Source of the DNA: Karalla daura | Taxonomy: Eukaryota > Chordata > Actinopteri > Chaetodontiformes > Leiognathidae | Direction: 5' to 3' | Length of the DNA: 64,000 bases | Assembly (NCBI GenBank): GCA_029224185.1 | Contig: CM055200.1 | Location: forward strand, 5,482,741 to 5,546,740 | Part shown: positions 39,101 to 50,614 of the stretch, piece by piece | Layout of the letters: the number at the start of each line of letters is the position of its first letter | Numbering within the stretch: the first letter of the stretch is position 1 | Translations under genes and position numbers: made by a program | The notes under the pieces: generated by a model | Database searches by the model: none | What the model was told of the DNA's origin: nothing | The model's input: only the letters and a program-made list of their open reading frames with translations

Positions 39101-40292
39101 CCGCACGCACACGCAAAGAGGAAAGAGTAGGTGAGACAGCATGACAGCCGGGATTGGAGGCTATTGCACTGACGAATGGCAGCCTCATCTGACACAGAGC
39201 CACTGATCGTACACTTGTATACAAACATGCACATGATGTAAGATTTCATGCATGTGTGCACACAAAATGTTGAGACAAAAAAAAAAAAGTACCCAGGAAG
39301 CACTGCCCGGAGCACATACAGGGAAGGGGAGCATCTGGGAAACAGTACTGTGACTGCATAAACAAGCTCTGAAGTCTATCTTCGGCGAGGGCTGCTCATT
39401 AAACTCTATTAACCTGCAGTGTTAATATCTGCGGGGAGAAAAGAGTGAGACAAACGCACACCTGCTTCATTTAGGGGGAACACATTCCTCATTCCCTCTC
39501 TGAACATATAGCTCCTCCCCAGCCAGCAGTCCGCACTCCCTACCACACACATACATACACACACAAACACACACACATACCTATTCAGACTAATACACAC
39601 ACATTATCAGCGAAACACAGATGGCAAAATCTCAAAACTCACAGCAAAGGGCAATGAGCATACAAACGGAGCAGAGAAGTGGCTGCAGGTGATGAAGAGG
39701 CCAAAGGAAGATGAAGAAGAAAAAGAAAGGGAGGAACAGTAATAGTTTCATCTGACCCCAGCGTGAGCTATGCATCCACTCTCTGCTTCAGTGATTTCGG
39801 GTACTGGGGCTTATACAGGTATAACACAGTAAAGACAACCTGAGTGGGGAGCAGACTGCTCATTAATGAAGCCCCATGTCACCTCTGTATACCAAACACC
39901 ATCTGTATTCAGCATTTCCCAGCCCGCTCAGGGAGGGCAGAACAAATATACACACCAAGAACAACTGGAATTTATTTATCTTCCATTTAAATTGCAATCG
40001 AAATGACAATCTAACACGTGAGACGAAACATCTCTTATAACAAAGCTGCCCCAGGAGCCGTCAGCCGAGCGACTGTCCTCGATTATAACACACGAAAGAG
40101 AAATCCCAAGAGGGGGGAGTATTACTATGTATAGCATTACCAAAGCAACATTCACTGTAGTGTACAAACAATCCCCAAGGTGCAATCCACGCCACTCGAG
40201 CGCAGGAACGTTCACCGTTGTGCGACTAGAGAATGAAGTGAAGTGGAGATGGGTGAGATGATGCGTGGGTGGGCAAACTGTCTGGGACGTAC

Positions 40293-40358
40293 CGTTGGGG
40301 CTCTCCTCATCAATGGTCACTATGGTTGCAGGGGGGCCTGGACGGGACAGCTTACACT
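40293..40358 (-). CDS. pcdh15: pcdh15 coding exon, start of EC1
   Basis: This 66-nt exon lies between tatgcag and gtacgt. It starts with AG (completing Glu), then CKLSRPGPPATIVTIDEESP, N, and the first base of Gly. The 66-nt length equals the mammalian exon (human c.92-157 as I remember it). The Cys is the equivalent of mature Cys11, which forms the EC1 disulfide with Cys99. The Ile after PAT is the equivalent of Ile22 in the cadherin-23 handshake. DEE is the first calcium-binding acidic motif of EC1. The acceptor has a CTAAT branch-point match and a strong pyrimidine tract. The following intron is 14.9 kb. Confidence 0.96.
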
Positions 40359-41286
40359 CTGCATACGCAAAGAGAAAGAGGCAAATTAGCATGAACAAAA
40401 CTCAATTATGGTGTGCTTCATTTGAATAATTGAGCTGTATATTGTGTTTCGTGGCAGCTTATGAACAGTGCTGGACAGTATGTGGAGCCGAATCAAACTG
40501 GTAATTCTAACATAAAGTGAGATGTTGTAATAGCTATGTTTATTCACTTGAGGACTTAATTAGAATGATTGGTTCAGGCCTGAAAACATAAAGGTCTCCA
40601 AATTTTCAGAGAAAAAAAAAGAATGAATTAGTGAAAACAACCAATTTTGTCTAACATTCTGGTCCTTGTCACAAACTGGGCCAAATCTATACAGCAGATT
40701 TGATAAAACTATCTCCACCATGACCAGCTTCAGCAGTGGAGTAATTCACACATTACTTATTGATGCATCGAAATAATAGCTTAATTTATGGGGGCATTTG
40801 ACAGGACACTTTGTGTATTTTGCTACTACATACATGCCATTGCTCCGAAAGAGTTTATTTGCCACAGTATTGGCCGTGTCTGGGCTATAGCGGTTCTAGA
40901 ATGGCACTGTCACGTCACAAGCTGTCACGCTCGCACATCGTTTCATAGCAGGTGGGGACCAATAGCTGCTACAATACAAACATCAACCGGGATGGACTGT
41001 GCAATACTGATGCCAGACAAACAGGGTGGTCAAAGCATGTGGCGACATCATGAGTGCAGCACTGACGAGAGCAGCTCCACAGATGGAGGTCACAGCAGCT
41101 AGATGACACGAGCACATGGGACACAGGTAATGGCAGCTTGACAGACAGCAGCAGATGGGGCAGCCGGAGAGGTGGAGAGGAGGAGACAGGAGGAGAGGAA
41201 GGTGTCTGGTTGAGACGAGCAGTGAGGTAACACGCTCCACAGCTGATGTGAGGGAAGTTCAAGATTAAATGTCTTTCAGCGGGGAC

Positions 41287-41320
<34 letters not shown>

Positions 41321-41416
41321 TAGGGAGAGAGGTAGAGGGGGAGAGAGGCGAGAAGAGGAATATAGGGAACGTAATAAAACAAGAGGAAGATGGAGAAGGG
41401 ATGTTTGCCCTCTTAC
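40359..41416 (-). other. pcdh15 intron between microexon and EC1 exon, 1.06 kb
   Basis: In transcript direction it starts gtaaga and then holds a long pyrimidine-rich stretch (41260-41400), including the CU repeat at 41286-41313. It ends with a CTAAT branch-point match, a CTCTTTCTCTTT tract and tatgcag. This is the downstream flank that would control microexon inclusion. Confidence 0.85.
41286..41313. repeat. GA/CT microsatellite downstream of the microexon
   Basis: About 13 GA units on the plus strand, i.e. CU repeats in the pcdh15 transcript, about 105-130 nt downstream of the microexon 5' splice site. CU repeats are preferred by polypyrimidine-tract binding proteins. Confidence 0.9.
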
Positions 41417-41431
41417 CCTCGTACTGCCAGT
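41417..41431 (-). CDS. pcdh15: pcdh15 15-nt microexon (Asp-Trp-Gln-Tyr-Glu)
   Basis: The minus strand reads cttcag, then 15 nt, then gtaaga. The exon supplies codon positions 2-3 of one residue, then TGG CAG TAC GAG, then a G carried to the next exon. With an upstream exon ending in G this gives D-W-Q-Y-E. The next segment begins AG TGT, so the join is E-C-K-L in phase 1-1, and skipping the microexon also keeps frame. Mammalian PCDH15 has the same optional insert just before the first EC1 cysteine, and structural numbering that puts that cysteine at mature position 11 includes it. Upstream there is a CTAAC branch-point match about 18 nt away and a pyrimidine tract. The insert lies at the free N-terminus that contacts cadherin-23. 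Confidence 0.9.
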
Positions 41432-43045
41432 CTGAAGGGGTCAGGGGGTTAGTGGTGCCAGAGGGAAGCAGAGCAGAAGCGTGAAAGAAAAGAAAAGCAT
41501 GAAACAGTTGGTAGAGTTTCAGCTTTGATGTTAGGAAAGGAAATAGAAGACTGTCATAAGAAAGAACATAGATTGGAAAATAGAGGAAAAAGGCAGAAAA
41601 AAAGAAAAAATATATATAAATACTGTATAAAGACGAAGCCTGGTTTATTAGCAAACCACACAGTTTTTACAAACATGGACAGCACATCTCCTCATGCTGC
41701 CAGTCGCTGTGGGCTGACATTATTCTGCAAGAGGGGAAGTGAGGTGCCACACTAATACAAATCAATTTATAAAGTGCTTTTTGTTGCTAAATTAAGTCCT
41801 GCCATGTTTTCCGGAACAGGGGGGTAAAAAAAGCATGAGAGAGCAGTAGAACCCATGTGAAAGTCATTCAGTCTCTCTCTCCTTCTCTCTCTTCTAAATT
41901 GCCCTGCCTCCATCTAGTGAGGTATTGAATCTCAAGCAGCCTGCCGTCAGGCGGTGTCCGCTTACACTGCATGTAATCAGAGATGAACAGAGAGGAGAGA
42001 GACACACGGGCAGCGACACCACATCAACAGGCGGCCCTATAGTGTTTCACACCCACCGACCCATGCATGACTGCAGTCATGCAGCCACGCACCTGTAGCC
42101 AGGTGCAAAACACCGGGTAGTTTTCTTGTTAAATATGCATGCCCTCGAGCCTTCAATAATGTGATGGTTTAAAAGTGCATATTAATCAGACTTAAAACCT
42201 AGGGATATGGTGTTGCTGCATTTTTAATCGTGGCTCCTTCAAAAAAAAAAAGTTCACATACACACAATAATTAGCAATTAAATGGTGATGAAAACCTAGG
42301 GGCACGGTGCTGAATATTTCAAGCAAATTGTTGCTTTCTAAATCAGCGCATCTCCTCCTGTCTTTTTTATTTAAATTGTCATTCAGAGAGTTCATTAGAG
42401 GCTGAGATTCACATCCATATCAGGCACTGCATCTTGCCTGAAGATGTCGCGCGACTGTTTCTGATCTGAGAACCTTGAGGAATAATTATCATCATGTACT
42501 CATTGTGCACCGCTAATTCCTAAGGTACATAAACTCGCTGTTCACTTTAATAGGTCTATGATTTTATAGCAATTAAAAAGCCTACACCCAGCCGCCGAAG
42601 AAACGGCAGGATGAGGATTTCCTTTTAATAGCGACAAAATGAACTGAGCAAGTGGGTCACACCTCACAATCTGAGACATAAACAACAAGCAACATCAAAA
42701 TAAGTATGCAAATCTGCTCTGAGAAAAGACACCCCGTGTGAAGTAGAAAGAGTGTGCACATGTGGGCGTGTGCGACAGTGCCAAATAAAAGTTACCTGCA
42801 CTCATTTTGAGAAGCTTTTTAAGGGATCACAGATAGTCTGCTCTGTTAGTTTTGCGTGTGCGCGCACGGAGGTGAGTGTGTAAGCGGGAGTTGTGGCAGC
42901 AGGAGAGGGAGATGTGAAGACTCTCGCTTTGAAGGGGAAAAAAAGGCTGTACCAAGCAGATGTATAGAATGGTACCTCCGTTCCCAGCACTAACAGTCCT
43001 ACATTGTGATCAGAGCACAAACATGTTGCACTGAGGAGGTGACTT

Positions 43046-43054
43046 TCTCTCTCC

Positions 43055-43126
<72 letters not shown>

Positions 43127-43163
43127 AACACATACACACACAACCACCCCCACACACACACAC
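43046..43163. repeat. Compound CT/CA microsatellite
   Basis: About 59 bp of CT followed by about 58 bp of imperfect CA. Confidence 0.95.
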
Positions 43164-43539
43164 ATGCATGTGAATACAAATATCTACACAAAAGCTCAAC
43201 ACCGCAAAGCCTGCTAAGTCATGTTCACTCTGGGATTGAAACCATCCCAACCTCTTGCCAAATTTACACCTTAGAGCAGCAGGTGATATTTTCTAATAAC
43301 ATTCTACATCAAGCTTTCCAGCTGTTAAAAATAGCCTCCCAGAACAATAATCCCCCCTCTTGCAGCACTTAAGATAGTAATTCAAGGTGAAACCTGCTGA
43401 CCTTTTACACATACAGCCAGCACTCACGACTGGTGCACTACTTGGATTTAAAAAAAAAAAAAAAAGGAGCAAATCGAGAGTTTATTTGGTGCAGCACAGG
43501 GTTGGTGTTTCACACCATAGTAGTTAGGGTGATGTTGAG

Positions 43540-43625
43540 TGTGAGTCCATCCGTTATCTTACTCAATTTGAACCTAGAGTACAGCTCTAAAGTACACATT
43601 GGGCGAAGGCAGCGGGTGAGCAGAT
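43540..43625 (+). repeat. Dispersed teleost repeat fragment
   Basis: Contains gtccatccgttatcttac and cattgggcgaaggcagcggg, diverged forms of the ccatccattatc and cattgggcgaaggcgggg motifs of a high-copy fish repeat. Confidence 0.5.
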
Positions 43626-44507
43626 GAGCAGATGAGCACTGCTGGCACTTGCCCACATCACTTGATATGTGGGTCTGTAATGGATTAGACAATTAAACAT
43701 ATTGTTCCTCAAATTATTGTTTAAGGTTGGAAGAAAGTAGCAGGCCAAGTTGATTTTGGGTGGTCTCCCTGAGCTATGACTCAGGCTAAGTTTGGTTTGC
43801 TGGGCCAACATGGCATCACAATTCAGAGAGAATTTAAAAGAGAGAAATCATGGCGAACAGCATTCAAGCACTAAATAGGGCACTTTACACTGCAAAGGCA
43901 ATCAAACTCTTTTAACTTTGATGTTGGGGTAATTTTCGCTCACCTAATGAGATCTTTTCACATATCAAACCATCAAAATTGACTCACAGCCATAAAAAAT
44001 AGTTTAAAAAAACGATTGCAGAGCAATCAGGTGTTGAAAAAAGTAAACATGCATTTTTTTTTTCCGTAAAGACATTTTACCAATTGAAAGGTGAGCAGAT
44101 AATGCATTTATGAAGGATTAGTTCATGGGGTCATTTTATAACGATTGAATTCCTTGTTCTTATTTGTCAGATGGAAGTCGGACATGCAGATGGCCTCCTC
44201 AGCTGGGTCAGTCTTCACACAGCTCTGTATCGACCACTACAGCCCAGCTGCAAGGAGCCAGTGGCAAGGTGAGTCCTGCTCACAGACACTCTGGTTTCAA
44301 AAGGCATCTTTACCTGCCACTCGATTCAATAGCCTGTGCTTTCCTGTGGCCCCACTTGCAAAAGTGCCTTTTTAACAACCAATAAATCAGACCGTCTCTC
44401 TCTGAGAGTAAGGGAAAAAGAAACACGTTGGACAACTAACCTAACAAGCAAAATGGTGCAGGAGGCTGCCCTGTCTCGTTCGATTCTCCAAACCTAAACA
44501 ACGAAAC

Positions 44508-45308
44508 CTACACAGAAATCACAAGCATCTTATTGATACGACTAATGAATGCAAACCATTTCTCAAACTGCCATGAAACATGCTTCACTTGGCCTATTTC
44601 TGTGTGGGCTGCAAACAGGGAGAGGAAAAGAGGCAGAAAGAGAGAGATCCCAGAGAAAGAAACAGAAACGAGGAAGCAGAAGCTAATTTCCCAGCCTTTA
44701 GATGGGTGGCAGGCAGCCAACACAGGGTTTCCTCTTATCATAAAATGTTTCACACTGGATGGTCCATGTAGTATGCAAACATTATTGCCTCTGCTCCCGG
44801 ATATAAATATCAGACTCTCTGTGATGATAAGGAAATGTCTAACAGAGCATATGGTAAATATGAAAAGCTCTTCCAGGACTGTCTTTTCTCTTTTTAGCCA
44901 CAGCATCAGTGGACCTGAGGGGCAGAGCGCTGTCGACCTCTGCTTTGACCACCATATAGTCAAAAAAGCTTCAAGGTTGGAGGTTAGATTTATGACTAAT
45001 CCCCGGGGAGGCAGAAAGCCCCATGCGCAAGGATGGCTGAGAAACAGGGCAAACACGGACAGGGTTTTAATATCCCAGTTGGACCAATAGAGTTCATTTT
45101 GCATGGATCTATTTCCAGTGGGGCAGTAGGGAAATTCTAGGACAGGCCCAGTCAGACCTTGTGGGGGAAAAAAAGCAAAAAAAAAAAATGGTAAGACAGA
45201 CAGAGGGCAGCTGTCCAGTGTCACACACTGGCTGCTCATGGGGAGACAGCAGGTGAAGGCAGATGAGCAGTCTGTGTTACAGTAAAGGGGCTGTGGCCGG
45301 TTATCCAC
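44508..45308 (-). other. Unexplained 266-codon open frame, not called as a gene
   Basis: The longest open frame in the window. The plus strand is also open for 185 codons at 44533-45090. The minus translation has no domain or repeat I recognise. It includes a Phe run over an A-rich tract and a hydrophobic stretch over a GA-rich tract, both low-complexity effects. No flanking splice or promoter context supports it. Most likely slowly evolving intronic DNA open by chance. Confidence 0.15.
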
Positions 45309-46189
45309 AGGGGTTAGCTGTCAAAGCTGTGTTTTACACTTCACATCATGCAGCAGCATTCCCTCCCTTTGAATACACTCTTCTCTCTCTCTTTTTTCAT
45401 ACAGTAGTTCATATTGTTTGTTGTTGTGTTGTTTGTTGTGATGTATGTTAGCATACATGGGTTGGTGCTGTCCACCAACCCATATTGCTGCCTTGCGTTT
45501 AAATGATCAAAGAGTGGTGAGATGAGATGAATAGCTCCAAATTTGAGGTATATTTACTTCTCTTTTCTACTCATGCCATTTTGTACCTACTCATGCCCCC
45601 CTACTTGGTCACATCAAAATTCAACAAAACTTTAATAATAATTTTGTTTAAAAATGTTTATATGTGAGAAAAAAACAATTGGCTGCCTGAAGCTATGCAA
45701 ATCAGCCGGTGTGTGACATAAGAAAACGTTTCCATCAGAGCCTGGAATTAGTTACAAAGAACGGCCTAATCCAAGGCAATTTAACTTTATTAGCGCTTTC
45801 AACTAGTCATGAGAGCAGTTGCACATATGTTTTTAGCCAGTACCCAAAATGTTCATGTAAATTGCTTAAAACGCTAAGAACAACAGCACTGGCTTAAAGC
45901 TCAACTCTGCTGCTCATCCAGCTGTAGCCTGCGGTGACAACAGTGCAGGGTCAACAGGTCAGATGAGAGACAACAAAGGAGACACAGCCTCACCACAGAC
46001 CAGAAGTTATTCATTTATATTCTTCCTCAGAAAAATGTGAAGACTCCCTGGATGAATGAAAAACAGAGGCCAACCTTAAACCAAACTTGACTATGGAATC
46101 AGACAAAAGTTTCTATTGTGCTGTAAATCATGTAAATATAATCAAATGTAATGAAAAATGATGTATTGGTAGACCATTGTACACTCATA

Positions 46190-46315
46190 CACTGCATCCT
46201 TGTGTCTTTGTGGGCTTTCTCCTGTTTATGTAGTTTAATAACATGCACATTTCAGCTAACTAGATTCTACCTGTGTGTGCCCTGCAATGGCCTTTACCCT
46301 ATGAGCTCCCAAAAT
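46190..46315 (-). repeat. Dispersed teleost repeat fragment, reverse copy
   Basis: gtgggctttctcctg, acatgcacatttcagctaac, ctgtgtgtgccctgcaatgg and cctttaccct follow, in order and diverged, the reverse complement of the same high-copy fish repeat found at 43540 and 48936. Confidence 0.45.
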
Positions 46316-46910
46316 GGAGTGTAATAAATGTGTCACTTGTAACTTCCCTACTTAGTTAAACAGTAATGTGCTTTCTAAAATGTGCGAGGAAGTTGAAACC
46401 TGTATGAAATGTCAGTTGGGAAAATATATCGTTTTCTTGTTGGTGTCTCGAGCCAAGACACGTCCCTGAGCCATCAGATCTGATGCAAACACAAACTAAT
46501 AAAGATCAGAGCAGCCAAAAGTCAAAGAATTTTAACATAACTCATTAATGGGGAATATGTCAGTTTTGTTTTGTGAACAGCCCAAAAAATAAAAAAGCCT
46601 ATGGCCCTCTGCTGAAGACTTAAGCCATTTGGCATCCCCTTAGTTTGGAGGAAAAAACAGCTAAATTGATGTGGAGACAGACAGTGCTGTGTGCTGCGTC
46701 TAGCAGCTTGTCTACGTGTTGACACAAGGAATGCAATTGCTGCCTCGCTCGCTCTACATCCCTCCGTCTCTCCAAATCTCTCATCATTAGAAGTGTGGCC
46801 GTTTCTGTGAAGCTCCTCACTGTAATTGTGCATATGTACTTTATTTTTAAGGGTCACAAGAGGAGCGGAATGTGTTGCGTAAAATGGAAAGCAGATGGAG
46901 GACAGCAGCG

Positions 46911-46940
46911 GGGAGAGGAGGAGGAGGAGGAGAAAGAGAG
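46911..46940. repeat. GAG/GGA microsatellite
   Basis: About eight GAG-type units. They encode the Leu run of a spurious minus-strand open frame. Confidence 0.85.
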
Positions 46941-47201
46941 GCACAACAGTGGGGGCTGTGAGAGAGATGCGAGGAATGAATTCTTGCTGCATCATGTAAA
47001 TCATTAGTGGCTGATAATGGGAAAGGGATTATGTTACTGACGTGTAATCCCTTGCACAAGCTCCCCCTACCTTCACACTCCCCTGGTTATTCTACGTTTC
47101 TCTGCGATGTTAAGCGGCCTGGCAGGAGGCTAGAGGACAGTTCAGCACGCACTTGCTCCAGTGTGGCCCTATGGGTGCAGCACCCCAGGCGATGTGAGCA
47201 G

Positions 47202-47217
47202 CCCCCCCCCCCCCCCC
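47202..47217. repeat. Poly-C tract
   Basis: Sixteen consecutive C, within a C-rich region extending to about 47330. Confidence 0.9.
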
Positions 47218-47562
47218 ACCCGCCCCCACACCATCCCTCGCTCGCAGCCCAGTGCCTGATTGCAGCCTACTGGAGGGCAGATTAAAAACCCCTTCCCCCA
47301 CATCACTGCCCCCCCCCCCGAACACACACACACACCCATCCACAACTCCACAGGCTTCTGCAGCAGCAGCCAGACACAGTCTGCACATCTGGCCCCTAAT
47401 CAGACAATCCCAAAAATAGACAAACAATTGTGGGTCAGAGTGGATGTGCAGATGGGAAGAGTGGGGGAGAGGGAGAGAACGGGATATAGTGTGAGAGAGG
47501 TAGGCTGATGTCACATGGCAGAAGTGACTATACAGACGTATAAACTAATCCTCACCTCTCCA

Positions 47563-47563
47563 G

Positions 47564-47589
<26 letters not shown>
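47563..47589. repeat. CA microsatellite
   Basis: About 13 CA units. Confidence 0.9.
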
Positions 47590-47597
<8 letters not shown>

Positions 47598-48269
47598 CAT
47601 GTGACAGCACACATGCATTTGTGCCGCAGCTGGATTTAGCCACGGAGGGATTTAGAGGTATGGACTCTGTGCATCTGTCCACTTGGCTCTGGATGAGACT
47701 TTCTCCTTTCAATAACATTAGTTTAACGGCCTGGCCTACAAGTCATCACTCATGCAAGGATCGATGGACACATGTGTACTGACAAGGAAGGCTCTGCACA
47801 CACGTGTGCAGAGGAGACAGAGGGAGGTGGACTGAGAGAGTGTGGAGCCCGAAGCCGCCGTCAAGACAAATCGAGGCGAGGAGAACATGAAATGGCACGT
47901 GGAGGAGATGGTTCTTAAAAAACCAAGGTGATAAGTCAAGGAATTAAGAGACCGAAAAATGAGGGAACAAGGTAGCAAAAACTGTAAAAAACACTGTATT
48001 ATTTGCCCCCTTATGCATGAAATGAATTGTACATTTTGATAATTTGCTAAAATATAATAAGATAGATGAAGGACCCCTCCTGCCTTACACACTTTAAATC
48101 ACTCCACTCAAAGAGTATTCCATTGGATAATTTTCCACTTTTGAGGATATCATATTGGTTGTCAAGGTCAGTCCTAATTCTGAACATTGTTCCCACATAC
48201 CCATTTATTATGAAAATATATATTTAGTGTGGCAATTGTAGGAAAAAAAAAAGATGTGACATCCCCTGA

Positions 48270-48570
48270 AAATTACTAAAAGTGTGCAACGCACTTCTCG
48301 GGGCAAACATTTCCATTTCGCTATTTTCCATTTGACAGACAGACAACAAACAAGTTGACAGAACCAAAAAGCCAAGGGCGCCTTGAGGTGGGCAGCGCGT
48401 GGAGATTTATGAGTGAGCAGATGAAAATCCCTCCTCCAACCAAATTCGTCCCCGGGTAACACCGCAGCGGCGGCGGCGGCATCCACACATCTGCACCCAG
48501 CCATCGAAACGGCGCTCACGCTCACCCGCCGCTCCCTCTGCTCAACTGTGACTCCGTGGGTCATTTGCTG
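48270..48570. promoter_or_regulatory. CpG-rich patch with GGC repeat
   Basis: About 21 CpG in 300 bp, counted by eye, close to the number expected from base composition, whereas most of the intron is CpG-depleted. It includes a GGC run at 48467-48481. On the minus strand ggagcggcgg is followed by gtgagcg, a donor-like site, so a non-coding 5' exon or an alternative promoter is possible but unproven. Confidence 0.2.
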
Positions 48571-48935
48571 GCAGACCGATTCAATCAGAGCTCATTTGCA
48601 CACAGGGCAACTATCACATCACTAATTCCTCGCTGCCCCCATTTGTAATTATTTCTGTCTGTTAGCCACCACATTACAGGCTGCAGCCCCAGCTATAATC
48701 AGCAGCATGGAACCTCCCCCAGTCTTGATCATATCAATACAAATCAGATGATAGAGTATTCAGCGGGGCAGATGGTAAATGTGGGGTCATTTGAAATGCA
48801 TTATGGGGAACAGGAGCAGGAACAGCTGCTCTCAAGACTTTTTCTTGCACTCGCATCCTTGACGCACATTCAGTCATTCATTACCTCAGCTGCTCTGTGT
48901 CTTAACAGTGTCAAAGGGGCTCTCCTGGGATCTAC

Positions 48936-49024
48936 ACATGTATGTATTTGGACTGTGGGAAAAGATCCAAGGAGAATATGCAAACTCGTTCTTACTGTGA
49001 GGTGACACTGCTATGCACCATGAT
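48936..49024 (+). repeat. Dispersed teleost repeat fragment
   Basis: gtatttggactgtgggaaaa, ggagaatatgcaaactcg and cttactgtgaggtgacactg match in order the tttggactgtgggagg, gggagaacatgcaaactcc and gctgtgaggcgacagtgct blocks of a high-copy fish repeat. Confidence 0.6.
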
Positions 49025-50573
49025 GTAGACTCACATTCAGGCATGGATTTACTGTATGTATATAAATATGACTGCAAAAAATAGATTCGGCGATAAATCA
49101 TGATGCTTTACTTTGTTTTTTGAAGACATTTATGCAGGATGGCTTGGAAAACACATAATAGTTTATTGTTTGACAAATGGCAGCCTTCTTCCCCTAGCAA
49201 TTAATCTTGTGCTGTGCATGACAAACAAATATGTTTTTAAGACATATAATGCTGCCAAGATTGCTTTTCCCATGAACACAATGAATTTGCAAACCGGCAT
49301 AGCTTTCGCTAACAACGAGTGTGTTCCTCCCTACATTATCATCTCCCAGCAGCCAAGCAGATCCCCCAAAGTGGGTGGGTACAAACTGTTTTCTAAAACA
49401 TGTTTTGGTCTCTGAGTAGGAACATAACCACACGTTAGCTCAAGTTTTTTACAGCACAGATGAATCTTATCCCCGGATCAACGAACCTAATTAATAAGTT
49501 CATCCTCCCACACTCCAAGTCACTGCCTATGATAAATAGGCTCTCTGACTGAGAAATACCTTTGTGTAGGCTACCAACGCCATCCCGAATTGTAAAACAA
49601 ATTACTCACAAAGCCTTATTCCACAGGGCTGTGCTTCAGCTGCACAGCTGTTGTGATGTGGGTCAATGGTTTCCTCCCTCCACACAGCAACACTTATCTA
49701 TTAAAGTGGCCCGAGTCTTTCTCAGCCAAAAGGGGGGAGAAAAAAATCCACAAGGAACTCATCCACCTTCAGGAGCTCAGTCAGTCGTAAAGCAAGTCAT
49801 TCCTCCATTATATCATACAAGCCCATGAAGAAAACATCTCAAAACACAATCTTAATTCAAATGACAGTAAGCAGAGATTATGCTCTTATCTAAAAAATGC
49901 TTTCACATTAGTAAGCTTGTCAAAAAGAGGCTGAGAAGCAGGACAGGGATAAAAGGAAAGAAAGGAGCGGCATCGGGATCTCAAAATTGACCTGATTTAT
50001 GTGCAATATTGCCACAGTGGGGGAATTGAAGCATGTCTCTGGTCATGTGCAACTTCCCCTCAGCGCTATCTTTAAAGACCTGCCAATCCAGCAGAGCTGA
50101 AATTCACTTTTAACTGCCACTGGCATTTACAGCGAGAAGGAAACTGTGAGAGCTGCTCTGTAAAGTAGGGACGTAAACACGAGACTACAAGGAGAATCCT
50201 CTTAGCAAGACAAGTGAACAGTGTAGGAAGAAAGGCAGATTCACCCCCTCTCTTTTAAGAATGTCTTTTGTACACCTGAAAAAGAGGACTGTAGGACTAC
50301 GGCGAGAGAGGAGTTATATCCACGTTGGGTGTTCGGTGATGAAGAGGAGGCCTGCAGGCATTCGCCTCAGTGCTGGCTGCTCATACCTTCCGTGTCCTGG
50401 CCCCAGCTGTGGGTTAGCAAAGAGAGGATTGCCATTCCTGTCCCCAGCCATCTGACGAGCCACCACCCCTGTCGCATCTTCTGTCAAGCCTTATTGCCTG
50501 CCCACCTGGACAGAGAGGGGGGAAAAAAGCAAAAAGGTTTTTCATTGATGTCTAAGCAAGCCCTCTGGCACTT

Positions 50574-50577
50574 ACAC

Positions 50578-50610
<33 letters not shown>

Positions 50611-50614
50611 TACA
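50574..50614. repeat. CA microsatellite
   Basis: About 20 CA units with single A interruptions, followed by further CA-rich sequence to 50660. Confidence 0.9.

Noticed and set aside
42802..43191. 129-codon minus-strand open frame
   Set aside because: Its core is the CT/CA microsatellite read as Arg-Glu and Val-Cys repeats.
46522..47004. 160-codon minus-strand open frame with a Leu-rich, signal-like stretch
   Set aside because: The hydrophobic run comes from the GAG/GGA microsatellite at 46911-46940, and no splice context or family match exists.
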